Part shown: positions 21,976-33,200 of the stretch, piece after piece
Numbering within the stretch: position 1 is the stretch's first letter
Layout of the letters: each line of letters opens with the position of its first letter
Source of the DNA: Stenopsyche tienmushanensis
Lineage: Eukaryota > Arthropoda > Insecta > Trichoptera > Stenopsychidae
Assembly: GCA_008973525.1 (NCBI GenBank)
Contig: WACJ01000099.1
Span: forward strand, 682,001-746,000
Direction: 5' to 3'
DNA: 64,000 nucleotides
Program-made: the position numbers and the translations under genes
Notes under the pieces: model-generated
Databases searched by the model: none
What the model saw: only the letters and a program-made list of their open reading frames with translations
What the model was told of the DNA's origin: nothing

Positions 21976-22665
21976 AAAAGTACTATATTATAAAAGTATT
22001 AATCTGCAGCATTTAGGTTTGAAATTAAAACAGTGAAAATTGTCGGAGGTGTGGCATTGTAAATTCATATTTTTTGGAGAACTACAAAACATGATTGAAA
22101 ATTTATCCTTGAAGGTGGATTGATCTGAAGTAAATTTAAATTCAATACTGAAATAAATCGACAGTCGCGGGTATTTGTAGCACATTTATACATTTGAAAT
22201 GTATTGTTGAAAGAATGACATGACAACTGATAGCCCAATCTATTCAAACGTACCAATGCTGAATTTCTTCGTTCCATTGAGTTCATTCAATTGTCAAGGA
22301 TTTTCGAGTTGCTCAGATTATTTTGAATGCTTTAGGTATTTTATCTTGTTTGTGTATCTTCTAGATCGAAATCGGTCAGTATTCTGTTTGGCATGTTCGA
22401 TTTATTTTTGATATTCGATATAAATTTCTATTTGAGCTCTTTGGACCCAATTTGATCAGAACGTTATGTAATTTCGAAATGAGTCGCAAAAATGTATACG
22501 GTCGTTTCCCATTAAACAGGATAACGCATTGCCTCAGGTCAATATTGTATGAATCACCTAATCTTTATTTGCTCAGCGTACAGTATCCATTTAAATTAAC
22601 TTTATTATATCAAAAACGTTTTTGTAATGCTCAAAAACAGTACCCTGGTGTGCAGAGCCGTAACA
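21976..22665. other. Gene-free AT-rich stretch
   Basis: Open frames of 60-70 codons on both strands have no recognisable content. Confidence 0.4.
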
Positions 22666-22667
22666 TG

Positions 22668-22912
22668 TAATTTTGTAATGAAGGTTCGTAAGCGTTCTGT
22701 AGACATGTTCGGATACGGCGTCCGACCGCGAGGCGCTTATTCGTCATATCAGCGCTCCGAAAAGCGGACCGGTTGAACACACGGACCTTGTGGCTGCTCC
22801 GTCTTCTTTTAGGGCCTTTTGCGGCATCTACGGGAATAAATGCGTACCCAGGGCCTTCTATGATCTGTAAGATCACCGAAGCCCCCCTCAGAAGCTAATT
22901 TACATAGGGAGT
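22668..22912 (+). mobile_element. Family A element, copy A3 (R1-derived part only)
   Basis: It runs from TAATTTTGTAATGAAGGTTC through TCTGTAGACATGTTCGGATA and GAAAAGCGGACCGGTTGAAC to GAAGCCCCCCTCAG. It retains ATCTACGGGAATAAATGCGT, then ACCCAGGGCCTTCTATGATC, a block lost from most copies. That block aligns with the R1 fragment at 42906-42975 read on the minus strand. Confidence 0.72.
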
Positions 22913-23285
22913 TCGTGACCTTTCAAATAAAAGTATTATATCACTTGACGATAGCCCGGGTCGATATTTATCTTTTTATAGCTATTTGATTAATTGAAGA
23001 AACTAAACCATCTTCATAGGCGTTCCATTCTCCACTATCGTTTAAATTTTCAAAATCATCAGATTTTAACCCTTTGAGTATAGCCTCATTCTCTTAGACT
23101 GCGTAAAAATACGCACATGGAAATCAATGGTTGAATAAGGACATTATTTGGGCTGTATTGACAATAAATCCATGTTTATAATGCAAATATTGACAAAGTC
23201 GAAGGCGCACAGTGTGTGCATTATATAATATCTTATCAAGGAATATGATGTATATTTTATAGAGTATTGTAGTTTATTTAAAATG
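22913..23285. other. Gene-free stretch
   Basis: AT-rich. A short family F-like start (ACCCTTTGAGTATAGCC) lies near 23070. Nothing else is supported. Confidence 0.4.
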
Positions 23286-23291
23286 GTTATG

Positions 23292-23612
23292 TCAACTGAT
23301 ATAATAAGTTATCAATTGGATTCTAAACGGGTGGCCTTCTCGAGAGCAATAAGTTTTTTCACCTCTTGGTACTAAAGATTTGTTGGATAGTTTTTTCCAA
23401 TTTAAACCGGTCTCATTAGCATTGTATATAAACTCTACGTCGAATCCTTCCTTCTCTACAAATGGTTTCAATGAATGTGTTTGCTGAATGTTTGTCGGCA
23501 GAAAGCTTTTCCCCATGAATTTCAAGTTTCTTGGTACCATATCGTCCTTTGGATTTTGCTTTAAAGGCGGAATCTCCATGTTTGTATTGAAAAATATTTC
23601 TTTTTCACACAT
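23292..23612 (-). pseudogene. Tigger/pogo-type DDE transposase, central fragment
   Basis: The minus-strand frame contains FVEKEGFDVEFIYNANETGL followed by NWKKLSNKSLV. This is the first catalytic block of jerky/Tigger transposases, whose usual form is YNADETGLxWK. Here the catalytic Asp of the ADET block is Asn (NANET). The frame ends soon after, and only about 106 residues of a protein normally near 500 remain. Dead fragment. Confidence 0.82.
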
Positions 23613-23861
23613 TAATGGACCAGATATTAAGGAACAATCATTTCCTTACCTTCCTTACCATAATTCTATTATAATTCAACATCACGTATCCATTTCATTC
23701 CCTTTGTTCCTTTTTGTAATCATATCCCTTTGTTGCGTGGATCTTCCCTCATTGTCTGAGAACTCTGCCTTTATATGCAGACAAGCCCCTGACTCCTGAG
23801 CATTCGTTTAAATTTCATTCCATCATGTGATTCCACCAAAGCTTTCATCCATATTTTTTCT

Positions 23862-24210
23862 CAGGGCCGTAAAAAAGCAGGCGCCTGTCACGGGCGCAAC
23901 TGGGCTTGGGGCGCAAAACGCAGAATACCGACCCGATGGAGAGTTTCACATGGTTTTTATTTTGTTCGACCATTTTACTTTACATGAACCAACACTGATT
24001 GACTGTCCATTTTTATAATATACACTAAGTTGTCTAATCCCTCTCCTCTTCGCTATAGCTTAAACATTTGACCGATCCAGTCGACTTAAACCCGCGACCA
24101 AATAAAGACAACAATATTTTCGACATGTACAGGTATGGCATTCGATTGCGAGGCGCTCATTCGTCGTGTCAGCGGTCCGAAAAGCGGACCGATTGGACAT
24201 ATAAACCTTT
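23862..24210 (+). mobile_element. Family A element, copy A4
   Basis: It starts CAGGGCCGTAAAAAAGCAGG and follows A2a closely, sharing the deletion that joins TTTTCGACATG. It ends after GGACCGATTGGACATATAAA, where family B hAT sequence takes over. Confidence 0.75.
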
Positions 24211-24350
24211 TTGCGGCATTTATATGCCTTAAGTAACATTAAAGCTTCGAGTGTTTCGTCATTTAGTCTGGAACTGATTTTGGAAGCCAGGCAACCTGCT
24301 ACTGAAAATGCACGCCTAGCCTCCATACTCGTTAGAGGTATCGTCATCAG
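24207..24350 (-). pseudogene. hAT transposase C-terminal dimerisation domain, fragment
   Basis: On the minus strand the frame reads TSMEARRAFSVAGCLASKIS, then SRLNDETLEALMLLKAY. This is the pattern of the hAT C-terminal dimerisation domain (usually TS..ER.FS.AG.....R..L.....). Only this part of the protein is left. Upstream (higher coordinates) the sequence goes straight into the element's non-coding end, so the rest of the transposase was deleted. Confidence 0.8.
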
Positions 24351-24860
24351 ATATTTAAATACTAGTTCGCGTTGATAATCCCATTTTCGTATAACATCAT
24401 CAATGTGACTGATAAAATTCCTTTCTGCTGAGACACGGACTTAAACTCGCAAAATTCCCGATTTCCCAACAAATTATTTATTTCCGTCGCTGCAGATGAA
24501 TATTTATATACTGTGATACTTTGATATGATTCGTAATTATATTACGGAGGAATACAAAAATTCTGAAGCCCGTATCTATTATATTTCATATCGATATTCC
24601 CATTATTAGAGTCGAGGTGTAGTAAATACATCATCGGTAGGGAAAGGTTAATATTACAATTTAAAAACATATATGTATATATAGATTAAACAGTTACTGC
24701 GCCTAGGCGTCGTCTAAGCTCGCCAATCAGTGGTTACGCCACTATTTCGAAACGTCCAGATTTGGGCGGGAATCTCCCTAATTAGTAGTCTTCATCGTGC
24801 TGGTGTACAATTTCTATCCCGAATTTTTCGCGACTACGTTTACTAAAGTAATGGCATTGA
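24216..24860 (-). mobile_element. Internally deleted hAT element (family B), copy 2
   Basis: Co-linear with 47085-47762. It has the dimerisation-domain fragment, TTCCCGATTTCCCAACAAAT, GTATCTATTATATTTCATAT, GAGTCGAGGTGTAGTAAATA and a diverged end near AATTTTTCGCGACTACG. The terminal GGGATTCC sequence seen at 47.75 kb is eroded here. Confidence 0.72.
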
Positions 24861-24864
24861 AATT

Positions 24865-25920
24865 TCAAATTAAATTTGGGGGACTTACTAAACAAGCGAG
24901 GATAAATCAATTTAAAATTTCTCTAATATTACAATAAATACTTAAAAAATATATATAGCATGGTGCAAATTTCAAGTACGTATCATTCGAATAAAATTGC
25001 AATTGGATATGATCGCATGATTACTTGATAGATTATAAAACTTTATTAACAACGTATAGTGATTAGATAAAAAAAAATGTTTATAAATCAAGAAAATATA
25101 TGAACAATACACTTAATGAAGGCTTTGACCGTTGGAATCGTTTTTCTAGATTTTTCCATATTCATTTCGATAAATATTATAAAACTGATATGAATAAATA
25201 TTAATATTTAATAAAAAATCGTTATGATAATTAAATTAATCTTAATTACAATTGAGCTCGGATATAACGAGGAGCTTAATTCTTTTGAAAATAATTTGCG
25301 TGTCATTTTATACAATGTTAATCATTTGAGTATTTTACCCTTTACTTGCGTAAAAGACGCAGCATGTGGACGCTATAGGAGGGTTGACTGTATTATACAA
25401 GGCTCAGACAAATTGATTTCGATTGACGATGGCAACTATTCATCCATCTTTAATAAATATATAGTTCAATGTTAAATTAATATTAAACTATATCTCTATC
25501 ATTGATTTTGTAAAAAAACCATTAACTTTTACCGACCCCTGCTATATATCGATCACGCTGTGACTTTGTGGGCGATATTTAATAATCACAGCGGCAAGTT
25601 CAATATAATTGATTTATGGTAATGCTGAATAAATAAAAAGCAAAACAAATATTGCAGACATTCTTTCGAACAAAATTCGATTCGCGAGACTCAACGGTGA
25701 TAAGTCTTTTTTGCAAATGATGCTTGATGCTCAATGATTGAATAAATGAAAATAATTGAATAACAATTTAGCACATACTGGATATACGAGCACTTAATTG
25801 GTCTCATAAAAAGAGCACATCAGCAATTAAGTTGTGCTTTCCTATATAGATTTGTAGAGGGTGTTGATGATGAATACATATTTCTTCGCAATCGATTATC
25901 GACGCAATTCATGAAAATAA
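24865..25920. other. Gene-free AT-rich stretch
   Basis: An 83-codon frame at 25224-25475 has no ATG-independent support, no splice context and no recognisable domain. Nothing else is seen. Confidence 0.4.
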
Positions 25921-25924
25921 AATA

Positions 25925-26398
25925 AAATGCGGCGAAAATCCCAAAACGAGGACGGAGTGACCACAAGGTTTGTATGTCCAATCGGTCCGCTTTTCGGATC
26001 GCTGATATGACGAACGAGCGCCTCGCGAGCAGATGCCATACCTGAACATATCTATAGAACGATTACAGATACTTATTATGAAACCTAGTCGTCCGAAGAA
26101 GACTGATCAGGTTGGTTTAAATTTTATAAATCGGTCGAAAATATTGTTGTCTTTATTTGTTTGCGGGCTTAAGTCGGCTAAATGTTTAAGCTATAATGAA
26201 GAGGAGAGGGATTAGACAACTTAGTATATATTATAAAAACGAACAGTCAATCAGTGTTGGTTCATGTAAAGTAAAATGGCCGAGCAAAATAAAAACCATG
26301 TGCAACTCTCCATCGGGTCGGTATTCTGCATTTTGCGCCCCAAGCCCAGTTGCGCCCATGGCGGGCGTCTGCTTTGCCACGCCCTTGTTACGGCACTG
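25925..26398 (-). mobile_element. Family A element, copy A5
   Basis: Reverse orientation. The R1-derived part is at about 25955-26050, and ATAAAGACAACAATATTTTC is read on the minus strand. The GC-rich 5' block and terminal CAGTGCCGTAACAAGGGCGT end at 26398. The 3' part is truncated. Confidence 0.75.
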
Positions 26399-26634
26399 TA
26401 AATAATATAACTACACAATTTCGAGAATGTACCCGGAATGAAATGTTTTTTTTTCGAAATAAAGATTACTTGAAACAAACCAAAGAAAGAAGTTGAATTT
26501 TGAGAAAAAAAAAGATTTTTTTACATTTTGTAGTAATTTCAATATCTTAAAATTGACAAATTTCGTTTAGAAGTGATTGATTTTAAAAGTTCAACGTGAA
26601 ACGGCTTAGCGTGAAACCTGACACCACTGGATTT

Positions 26635-26890
26635 ATTTGTCTGGGGGACGTGCCCTATTCCGTGGCTCACAGTCTTCAGATCTGACACCACTGGATTTCT
26701 TTGTCTAGGGACGCGCAAAAGAATTAATTTACCCAACAGAGGTGTTCACGAAAGAAATCCTAATTGGAAAAAATTCTATTTTGACAACCCTGACATTTAG
26801 GACATAGGGCTTATATTTGAAACGTAGAAAAATATCCCACAACTCCCAAAAATATTTTGTCGATCCATGTGCCAAACATCCTGTATATTT
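26635..26890 (+). mobile_element. Tc1/mariner-related element (family H) 3' part
   Basis: A degraded coding stretch (TCTGACACCACTGGATTTCT, then TTGTCTAGGGACG) resembles the SPDLTPLDFFLWG block of IS630-type transposases. It occurs twice here, 60 bases apart. It is followed by TTGACAACCCTGACATTTAG and an end CATCCTGTATA near 26885. The same tail appears in reverse at 28487-28620 with the end CACCCTGTATG. Confidence 0.5.
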
Positions 26891-27730
26891 AAACAGGCTT
26901 TTTTTTATATTTATGCTTAACGCTTAAAAGGGTATTACCACCGTACATCTTAATACTCGCATTTTAGTTGATTTTGACCTGAAACGAAAAAAGGTTGACG
27001 ACGCTTACTTGTAAATGCTTCTGTTTCTGTGCACATTCTTATGCATTTGCTTAATTTTTATTTCACGATTGGTCTTTTGGCATATTCTGGAATATAGGTG
27101 GGGAACGCCGGGCATAGTCCCGAGCCGCACCCCGCCCCAACGTTTACGCTTCCAAACGGACGCCTCACTGGGTTCGTTCACTTTCGGTTCATAGCAGAGA
27201 TTCTCATAAGGAGATTTTATGTCTTTATTATTATATCAAGATAAAATTCATAGTTACGAGATTGAAAAAGCCGATGAAAAAACTGAATCTTCACGTGACC
27301 AAGACGATTGATCGGACCCCCCGACTTAACTGAAGACTCGTCTAAAACTAAACTCCAACCTGACTCACCGTGGTTATCTACAACTTTTTTTTTAATACCT
27401 AACGTCTCTCAGTGTTTTTCCGATTGTTCTCAAAGCTTCACATTCGTTCCGCAGTCGATTTTATCGTCTTCAGGAATGTTTTTGCCAACCTTGGCCTGGC
27501 ACACGCGTCGCACTTTCTTAACCCTTCTGTCAATAGAATGATCTGACCTGATCACTTTGCTTTTGTGATGATTTTTTTAAATAGTAGTTATGTATAGATC
27601 CTACCAAATCTCCCCGACTTTCGTACGTGGCAAGTATTTAACATCCCCCCTCCCTCGGATTTTCTAATACTATTATAAATGCAATATATTAAATACTGTT
27701 TTAAAAAAAAACCACGATAGAAAGATGATG
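26891..27730. other. Gene-free stretch
   Basis: Somewhat less AT-rich around 27100-27200. No exon or repeat could be supported. Confidence 0.4.
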
Positions 27731-27734
27731 CTAC

Positions 27735-28023
27735 GTTGCTTCCGTGATCGTACAGATCATATAAAATGCCGCAAAAAGCCCTAAAAGAGAACGGAGTGGC
27801 CACAAGGTTTGTATATCCAATCGGTCCGCTTTTCGGACCGCTGATATGACGAATGATTGTCTCGCGATCGAATGCCATACTTGAACATGTCTATAGAATG
27901 TTTAAAAACTCTCATTATGAAACGAAGCTGTACCAAAAAGACTGATCGGGTGGGTTGTTTAAATTTTATAATCGGTTGAAAACATTGTCGTTTTTATCTT
28001 ATTGCGGATTTATGCCGGCTGGG
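27735..28023 (-). mobile_element. Family A element, copy A6
   Basis: Reverse orientation. It starts in CTTCCGTGATCGTACAGATC and holds the R1-derived part (CCAATCGGTCCGCTTTTCGG) and AAACATTGTCGTTTTTATC, ending near GCCGGCTGGGTC. The minus-strand 96-codon frame reads RETIIRHISGPKSGPIG and NLVATPFSFRAFCG, the diverged R1 tail. No termini are left. Confidence 0.72.
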
Positions 28024-28486
28024 TCAATATGCAGATCTCACAAGCGATTCAAAAGTTTGTTGGAGCTTTGTTGTGAGGGCGCTTACTAGTGATTTAGAAC
28101 AGAGAGTGGCCGTGAATAATTAAGCGTTCGCTCCGGTCGCGTTTTACGCCCTTTAAATCATAAACTCGTACGCGCACGATGCGTCCATCGTCACATTCAA
28201 CGCCACCGTCCTATATAAAGGCGGCCATATAATTGGCGGGAATTTTAAATTTGAAAATGGAAATTTTGGCAAATGGGTGCTTCAGATTACAACTTAAATG
28301 GCATTTGATTACTTTAAATTGGCTATTAATTTTGCAGAAGCCATTAATCATACTAACAGAAGCATGCGAAATTAATGACCAACACAGTGGGCAATAAATA
28401 ACATTACAACATCATAAAAGAATCAAATGAAATTATCAATAAGCCGATAGAGTGCCTAATTGATAGCAGTTTGAAATATGTATATA
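28024..28486. other. Gene-free stretch with a CpG-bearing segment
   Basis: Bases 28110-28240 are richer in CpG and contain CTATATAAAGG (28211). No initiator lies 30 bases downstream and no gene follows, so I do not call a promoter. Confidence 0.35.
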
Positions 28487-28625
28487 CATACAGGGTGTTT
28501 TGAGCATACACCGACAATGTTTTTATTGGGGGTTAGGGGGGTCTTTGCTATGTTTCACACATAGGCCCTATGTCCTAAGTATCAGGGTTGTCAAAATAAC
28601 ATTTTGAAAAAATATCCAAAATTTC
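28487..28625 (-). mobile_element. Tc1/mariner-related element (family H) terminal part
   Basis: It starts CATACAGGGTGTTTTGAGCA, then ACCGACAATGTTTTTATTGG, CCCTATGTCCTAAGTATCAG, GGTTGTCAAAA. It is the reverse complement of the tail at 26780-26885. The coding part is absent. Confidence 0.5.
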
Positions 28626-28837
28626 ACATTTTAATCGTAAAAGCACCAAATAACTGTTTTTATGTTTTGCTATTTCTAATCTAAATTTAAAAAAAATTCA
28701 TTCAATTGGTTTAAAGAAAATTAGTACTGAGCTTCCAAAGTCAACTTTTAAATTCTCTAAATAAAAAAACTAATAACTATTTTGAACTTAGTTTAGATTT
28801 AAAATTTAGCAGACATGGTAGGCCTTTCAAAAATGCT

Positions 28838-29085
28838 GCACATCGCACACTGACGGAAAATTTAGACACGAGAAAGCTGTGCGCAAGTTGGATGCCGCGT
28901 TTGCTCACAATGGAACAAAAACAGCGACGTGATGATGTTTCAATCGAGTATTTGGCGATGGTTCATAGCAATAAGGCCGAGTGTTTGCATCAAATCAGGA
29001 TGAAACTTGGGTCCATCATTTCACATCCGAGACAAGGGAACATGGGGATAAATTCGATAGAGATAGATAAATTTCATTCGCGACC
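28838..29085 (+). pseudogene. mariner transposase fragment (helix-turn-helix linker region)
   Basis: The plus-strand frame contains KLCASWMPRLLTMEQKQRRD, then NKAECLHQI and LGSIISHP. This matches the WVPxxLTxxxKxxR block that precedes the catalytic domain of mariner transposases, followed by the start of the DETW region with a frameshift. About 80 residues of a protein near 350 remain. It is cut off by family A copy A7. Confidence 0.8.
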
Positions 29086-29089
29086 TAAT

Positions 29090-29521
29090 CTATATAAGTT
29101 AGCTTCTGAGGGAGCTTCCGTGATCGTACAGATCGTAGAAAATGCCTCAAAAGGCGCTAAAAGAGAACGGAGTGGCCACAAGGTCTGTGTGTCCAAGCGG
29201 TCTGCTTTTCGGACCGCTATCCATACCCGTCACACCCGAACATGTCTACAGAGCGATTACGAACTCTCATTACAAAACGAAGTTGTTCGAAGAAAACTGA
29301 TCGGGTGGGTTGTTTAAATTTTACAATCGGTTAAAAATATTGTTGTCTTTATTATGTACGAAGAAACGAAGGATTAGACAGAAGGATTAAAAGAATGGTA
29401 AAAGAAGTAAAATAAAAACTATGTGCAACTCTCGACCGGGTGGTTCGTCAGCGTTTTGCGCCCCAAGCCTAGTTGCGCCCGTGGCGGGCGCTTGCTTTGC
29501 CATCCCCTTGTTACGGCCCTG
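29090..29521 (-). mobile_element. Family A element, copy A7
   Basis: Reverse orientation. It runs from GACCTAATCTATATAAGTTA and the R1-derived part to the GC-rich block and terminal CAGGGCCGTAACAAGGGGAT, ending at 29521. The 3' end is cut where the mariner fragment begins. Confidence 0.75.
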
Positions 29522-29589
29522 CTTATTCCTTCAATTAGGATTTCTTTTGTGGGCACCTCTGCGGTGTAAATTAATTATTTTGGCAGCCC

Positions 29590-29700
29590 TATTCCATAGC
29601 TCGCACGGTCTTCAGATCTGACACCACCGGATTTCTTTATCTAGGGACGTGACCCTCAAACCCTCAAAAAAATCCATGTGTAAAATGTCCTGTGTATAGT
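29590..29700 (+). mobile_element. Family H fragment
   Basis: It holds AGATCTGACACCACCGGATT, then TCTTTATCTAGGGACGTGAC and AAAATGTCCTGTGTATA. This is the same coding block and terminus as at 26690-26885, with the middle deleted. Confidence 0.45.
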
Positions 29701-30099
29701 AGGTGTCTTAAAAATGTAATACTTTGCTGCATGAAGATGTCTGCATATGTAAGAATTCAACTCCGTTTTTATAGGGAGGTCAAATCTCGATATACAGATA
29801 AAATATTTTTTAACAGAATGGCATATTAAAATATCTATGTTAAATCGCAAATCTTGATTTAACTGTGTTCTGGAGCGAATGAGGTCTTTTTTTGCCAGGT
29901 AGACGTTGTTTGTCCCGGTTTTGCTCTTGACATAGTTACCCCACTTCACAAAAGCATATTTTAACCCCTGTTTTGTGGGAGGATTCGGTGGGTTTGGACT
30001 TGCGCGCTTGGCACCCAGCTGAGTCCATCCCGGAAGCTCAGCTGTGCGCAATTTCGGGATAACATTATCACCACCATCCAAGGGCATCGTCTGCGTTCG

Positions 30100-30132
30100 T
30101 ATAAATCGAAAGATCCAAATCGGCGGCTCAGT
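30100..30132 (+). promoter_or_regulatory. Core promoter of hig: TATA box plus initiator
   Basis: TATAAAT at 30100-30106 is followed by CTCAGTG with the initiator TCAGT at 30128-30132. The distance from the first T of TATA to the initiator A (30130) is exactly 30 bases, the canonical arthropod spacing. It predicts an 80-base leader to the hig ATG at 30210, with no ATG in frame upstream. Confidence 0.65.
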
Positions 30133-30209
30133 GTGTGATCCAAATCCGTGTGTTTTTAAGATGTGATCGAAATTGTTCAGCATTTCAAGGACTTGTGATT
30201 TGTGCAATT

Positions 30210-33200
30210 ATGCATACATCATTCCTCCTGGGGACGTTCCTCTATTCGATTAACATCCTGCAAATGTCTGCCGAGGATGTCAGCTCAAGTACATCCACCC
30301 CACCAGTGGAGTCGACGACTGAAGAAGGTAACGATTTATCAGCCCACATGAGTATGTGACAGCCCTGAAACAATGAAATTTCAACAGAAGGTCGATAATT
30401 GAGCATAAATCTTTAAAATACCAAGAAAATCAATTAACCGACTGAAAATAATGAAGACATTAACGTGTCGATTTTAGCTATTTTGCATTTTATCATCGGA
30501 CAATACGAATATTATATGATAAAGTGACTCAAAAATATTTCAGCATTTGTATATTAGATTTATTACTGCAATATTAACAAGATGCTCCTTTCAAATAATT
30601 GCAAATATACTGCTCCAATTAAACAATTTAGTCTATATTTATTGTTCATATAGAATACCACAAGATATAATACATTGCAAATGTATCCTTCAGCGATACT
30701 AATTAAATGGACAATTTTTAATTATAAATCTTAACACCTGTATGCTTAAATAGAAGTATTATTCGTTCACTTTATTTATTTTCATGATGATTTTAATTTA
30801 AATTGGTAGTGTGGAAATTTCACGCGGGGAGAACTGAATGGAATCATATGTGTGGCAGCATAATAGACGATAATAGTTCGGTATAAATACAAATAGAAGT
30901 AAATTGGACAGATGTTTCATCTTATAGTGTTGTCGATAATGATACAAAAATTTAATGAATGCAAATTTGTATGCATAATGAAACAACGCCATTTACTAGC
31001 ATTTTATTAGACTAATATCCATGCAAATTTAATAAACGTGAAATTATACTTTTATCACACTCGCACAGGATGTCTTCGGTCTGGCCAAAATGTATAATTG
31101 GAAGAGCAAATTTATTAGTTGTAATAAAGTTAAGTGTATGTGACATTGATTATGCTACTTGCCGCTCACGTTTCAGAATGTTTTACGACGCTTTAACTGT
31201 AGCGGAGACAAGCAATTTATATTCTACACAATCCATTTAATTGAACGGATTGAAATGTTTTAAATTATAAGAATTTTAAATGAGCAATGTTCAAATGGCG
31301 TTTTTTAAAGTGCTCCGAGGAGACAATTTGATTTATAAAATATGTTATACGTAACGAAAATGACATTATTTATGTAACGGCCACAGCGTAGTATTAAATG
31401 TTTTATATAATTGTATTTGTTTTAAATTATGCATGTCATTATCAAGTTATTTCTAAAAGGATCAAAGCTCAAGCGGAACGTACAGTAAATATAGCATATA
31501 TCGAAAGCGCGATATAGACAAATTTTCAATAATTTTATCAATAAGTTTAAAAACCTACAACCAAAAACCTAAATTTTGCATTGTCTTGATAAATATTTAG
31601 CTAATAAATTATAAAAATATTAATTCCCTTGAACATTCTCATAGCAACGTGTTTTCATATTATTGTACAGTTAATGAATAACGCTATGTAATATGATCTT
31701 ATATAATTATCAACGTCTCAATACAGCAAAATTTGATCATATTTTTCAATTTGATTTACAAAATGCTTTAGATTTTTAAAACTACCGTTTATTATAAACC
31801 AATCGAGACGACGCTTTATGTTTTTATTATACACTATCCGTTTAAAAATATCTCTATCAACATAATATGAGTAATCATGACTTACAATACGCTATTACGT
31901 ATTTCCTCAATTGATAAAACACACTTTTTTCCATCTGTATCAATCAGAATAATATCATTTATTTACCCAGTTGTAATAATGTCTGTTGGAAATTAGGAAA
32001 CTGAATATTTTTTGGTATATTAAAAATCTGCCGAGTCTATTGTCGGATACGTCATCTTAAAAAACATCGACAAGAATTAAATGCATTAATAAAATATTAC
32101 AAATTATATATATAAATCGATATAAATTTGATTTACAGATCATTTCAAATGCACTCTGCCAGAAATTATAGTCAATGGATCAGACTTGGACAAATCACAT
32201 TTTCAGTCTGACTACACTTGGATTTCAGAGGTAAGATAACTCATATTTATACATAAATTTTCAATTATTCGCTCGTAGACAATTTAATAAGTAATTTTTT
32301 TAAATTTATAATTTGTTCCAATGTATTTTGACGTTGAACATTAAAAATTTACAGGTGAAATTTCCTGGATTGATCGGTCCGTTGCAGGAGAGACTGATAT
32401 GCAAAATCAAATGCATCGATGGACAATGGGTTGGACCATTATGTGCAACAAACGAAGGTATAAACATAGGCCATTATATGAATATTAATTAATTTTGAAT
32501 TATTTATCATGTCACGCTTTAAATAGACACGTATAAAGTCAAGCGTTATGCAATATGATTTTACAACGATACAATTTTCGAGCAATACAACAACATTGAA
32601 TATTCATAGTTTTTCTAGATACATTTCTATAAGATATTATGGAGTTTAAATTTAAAAATTCGATTGTGAAACAACTCATTTTTAAAATGGACGTTGAATA
32701 AATATTTTAATTTTCAGAAGGTCGATTTCAGCCAATTTTTCGAGAATGCACTCTTCAAACTGAATATACATATATAACATTATCATTTAAAAATAACACC
32801 ATATTAGTAAGTATATCTATTTAAAAATGACATTTTATAACGCTATAAAAAATAATGAAAATTTACCGCTTCGGCTTTAACGCGTATGTATGTATGCCGT
32901 TCATAATTTATTTATTATATTAGAAATGGTATTTGATTCTATTACAAGAAGCTCCATGAATGATATTATATTCAGACGCTTAATTAATCTTGTGTTTTTA
33001 AATGCAGCCTGGATCAAAATTTGCACACGGTTCCATAATCCAAGCGAGATGTAAAGAATTGGGAACATATAAACTGTTGGGGGAAAATTCTATACTATGC
33101 ACCAACGGTGAATGGAGCGCTAAGCTTCCTACATGTATTCCTACAACAGTTCTCACTAATTTCACTGGTAATTTAATTAAAACTGGTAATGTAAAGTTCA

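Noticed and set aside
25224..25475. 83-codon frame in AT-rich DNA
   Set aside because: No domain, no signal peptide, no splice sites and no repeat counterpart; likely chance.
28211..28240. TATATAAAGG as a promoter
   Set aside because: No initiator 30 bases downstream and no gene start within reach; hig has a better TATA-initiator pair at 30100.
29656..30207. 183-codon minus-strand frame opposite the hig promoter
   Set aside because: It has no recognisable domain. It covers a family H fragment and the hig leader and has no promoter or splice support.
30135..30209. Upstream extension of the first hig exon
   Set aside because: It has no ATG in frame (it opens with GTG), and the stretch lies between the initiator and the signal peptide; treated as 5' UTR.
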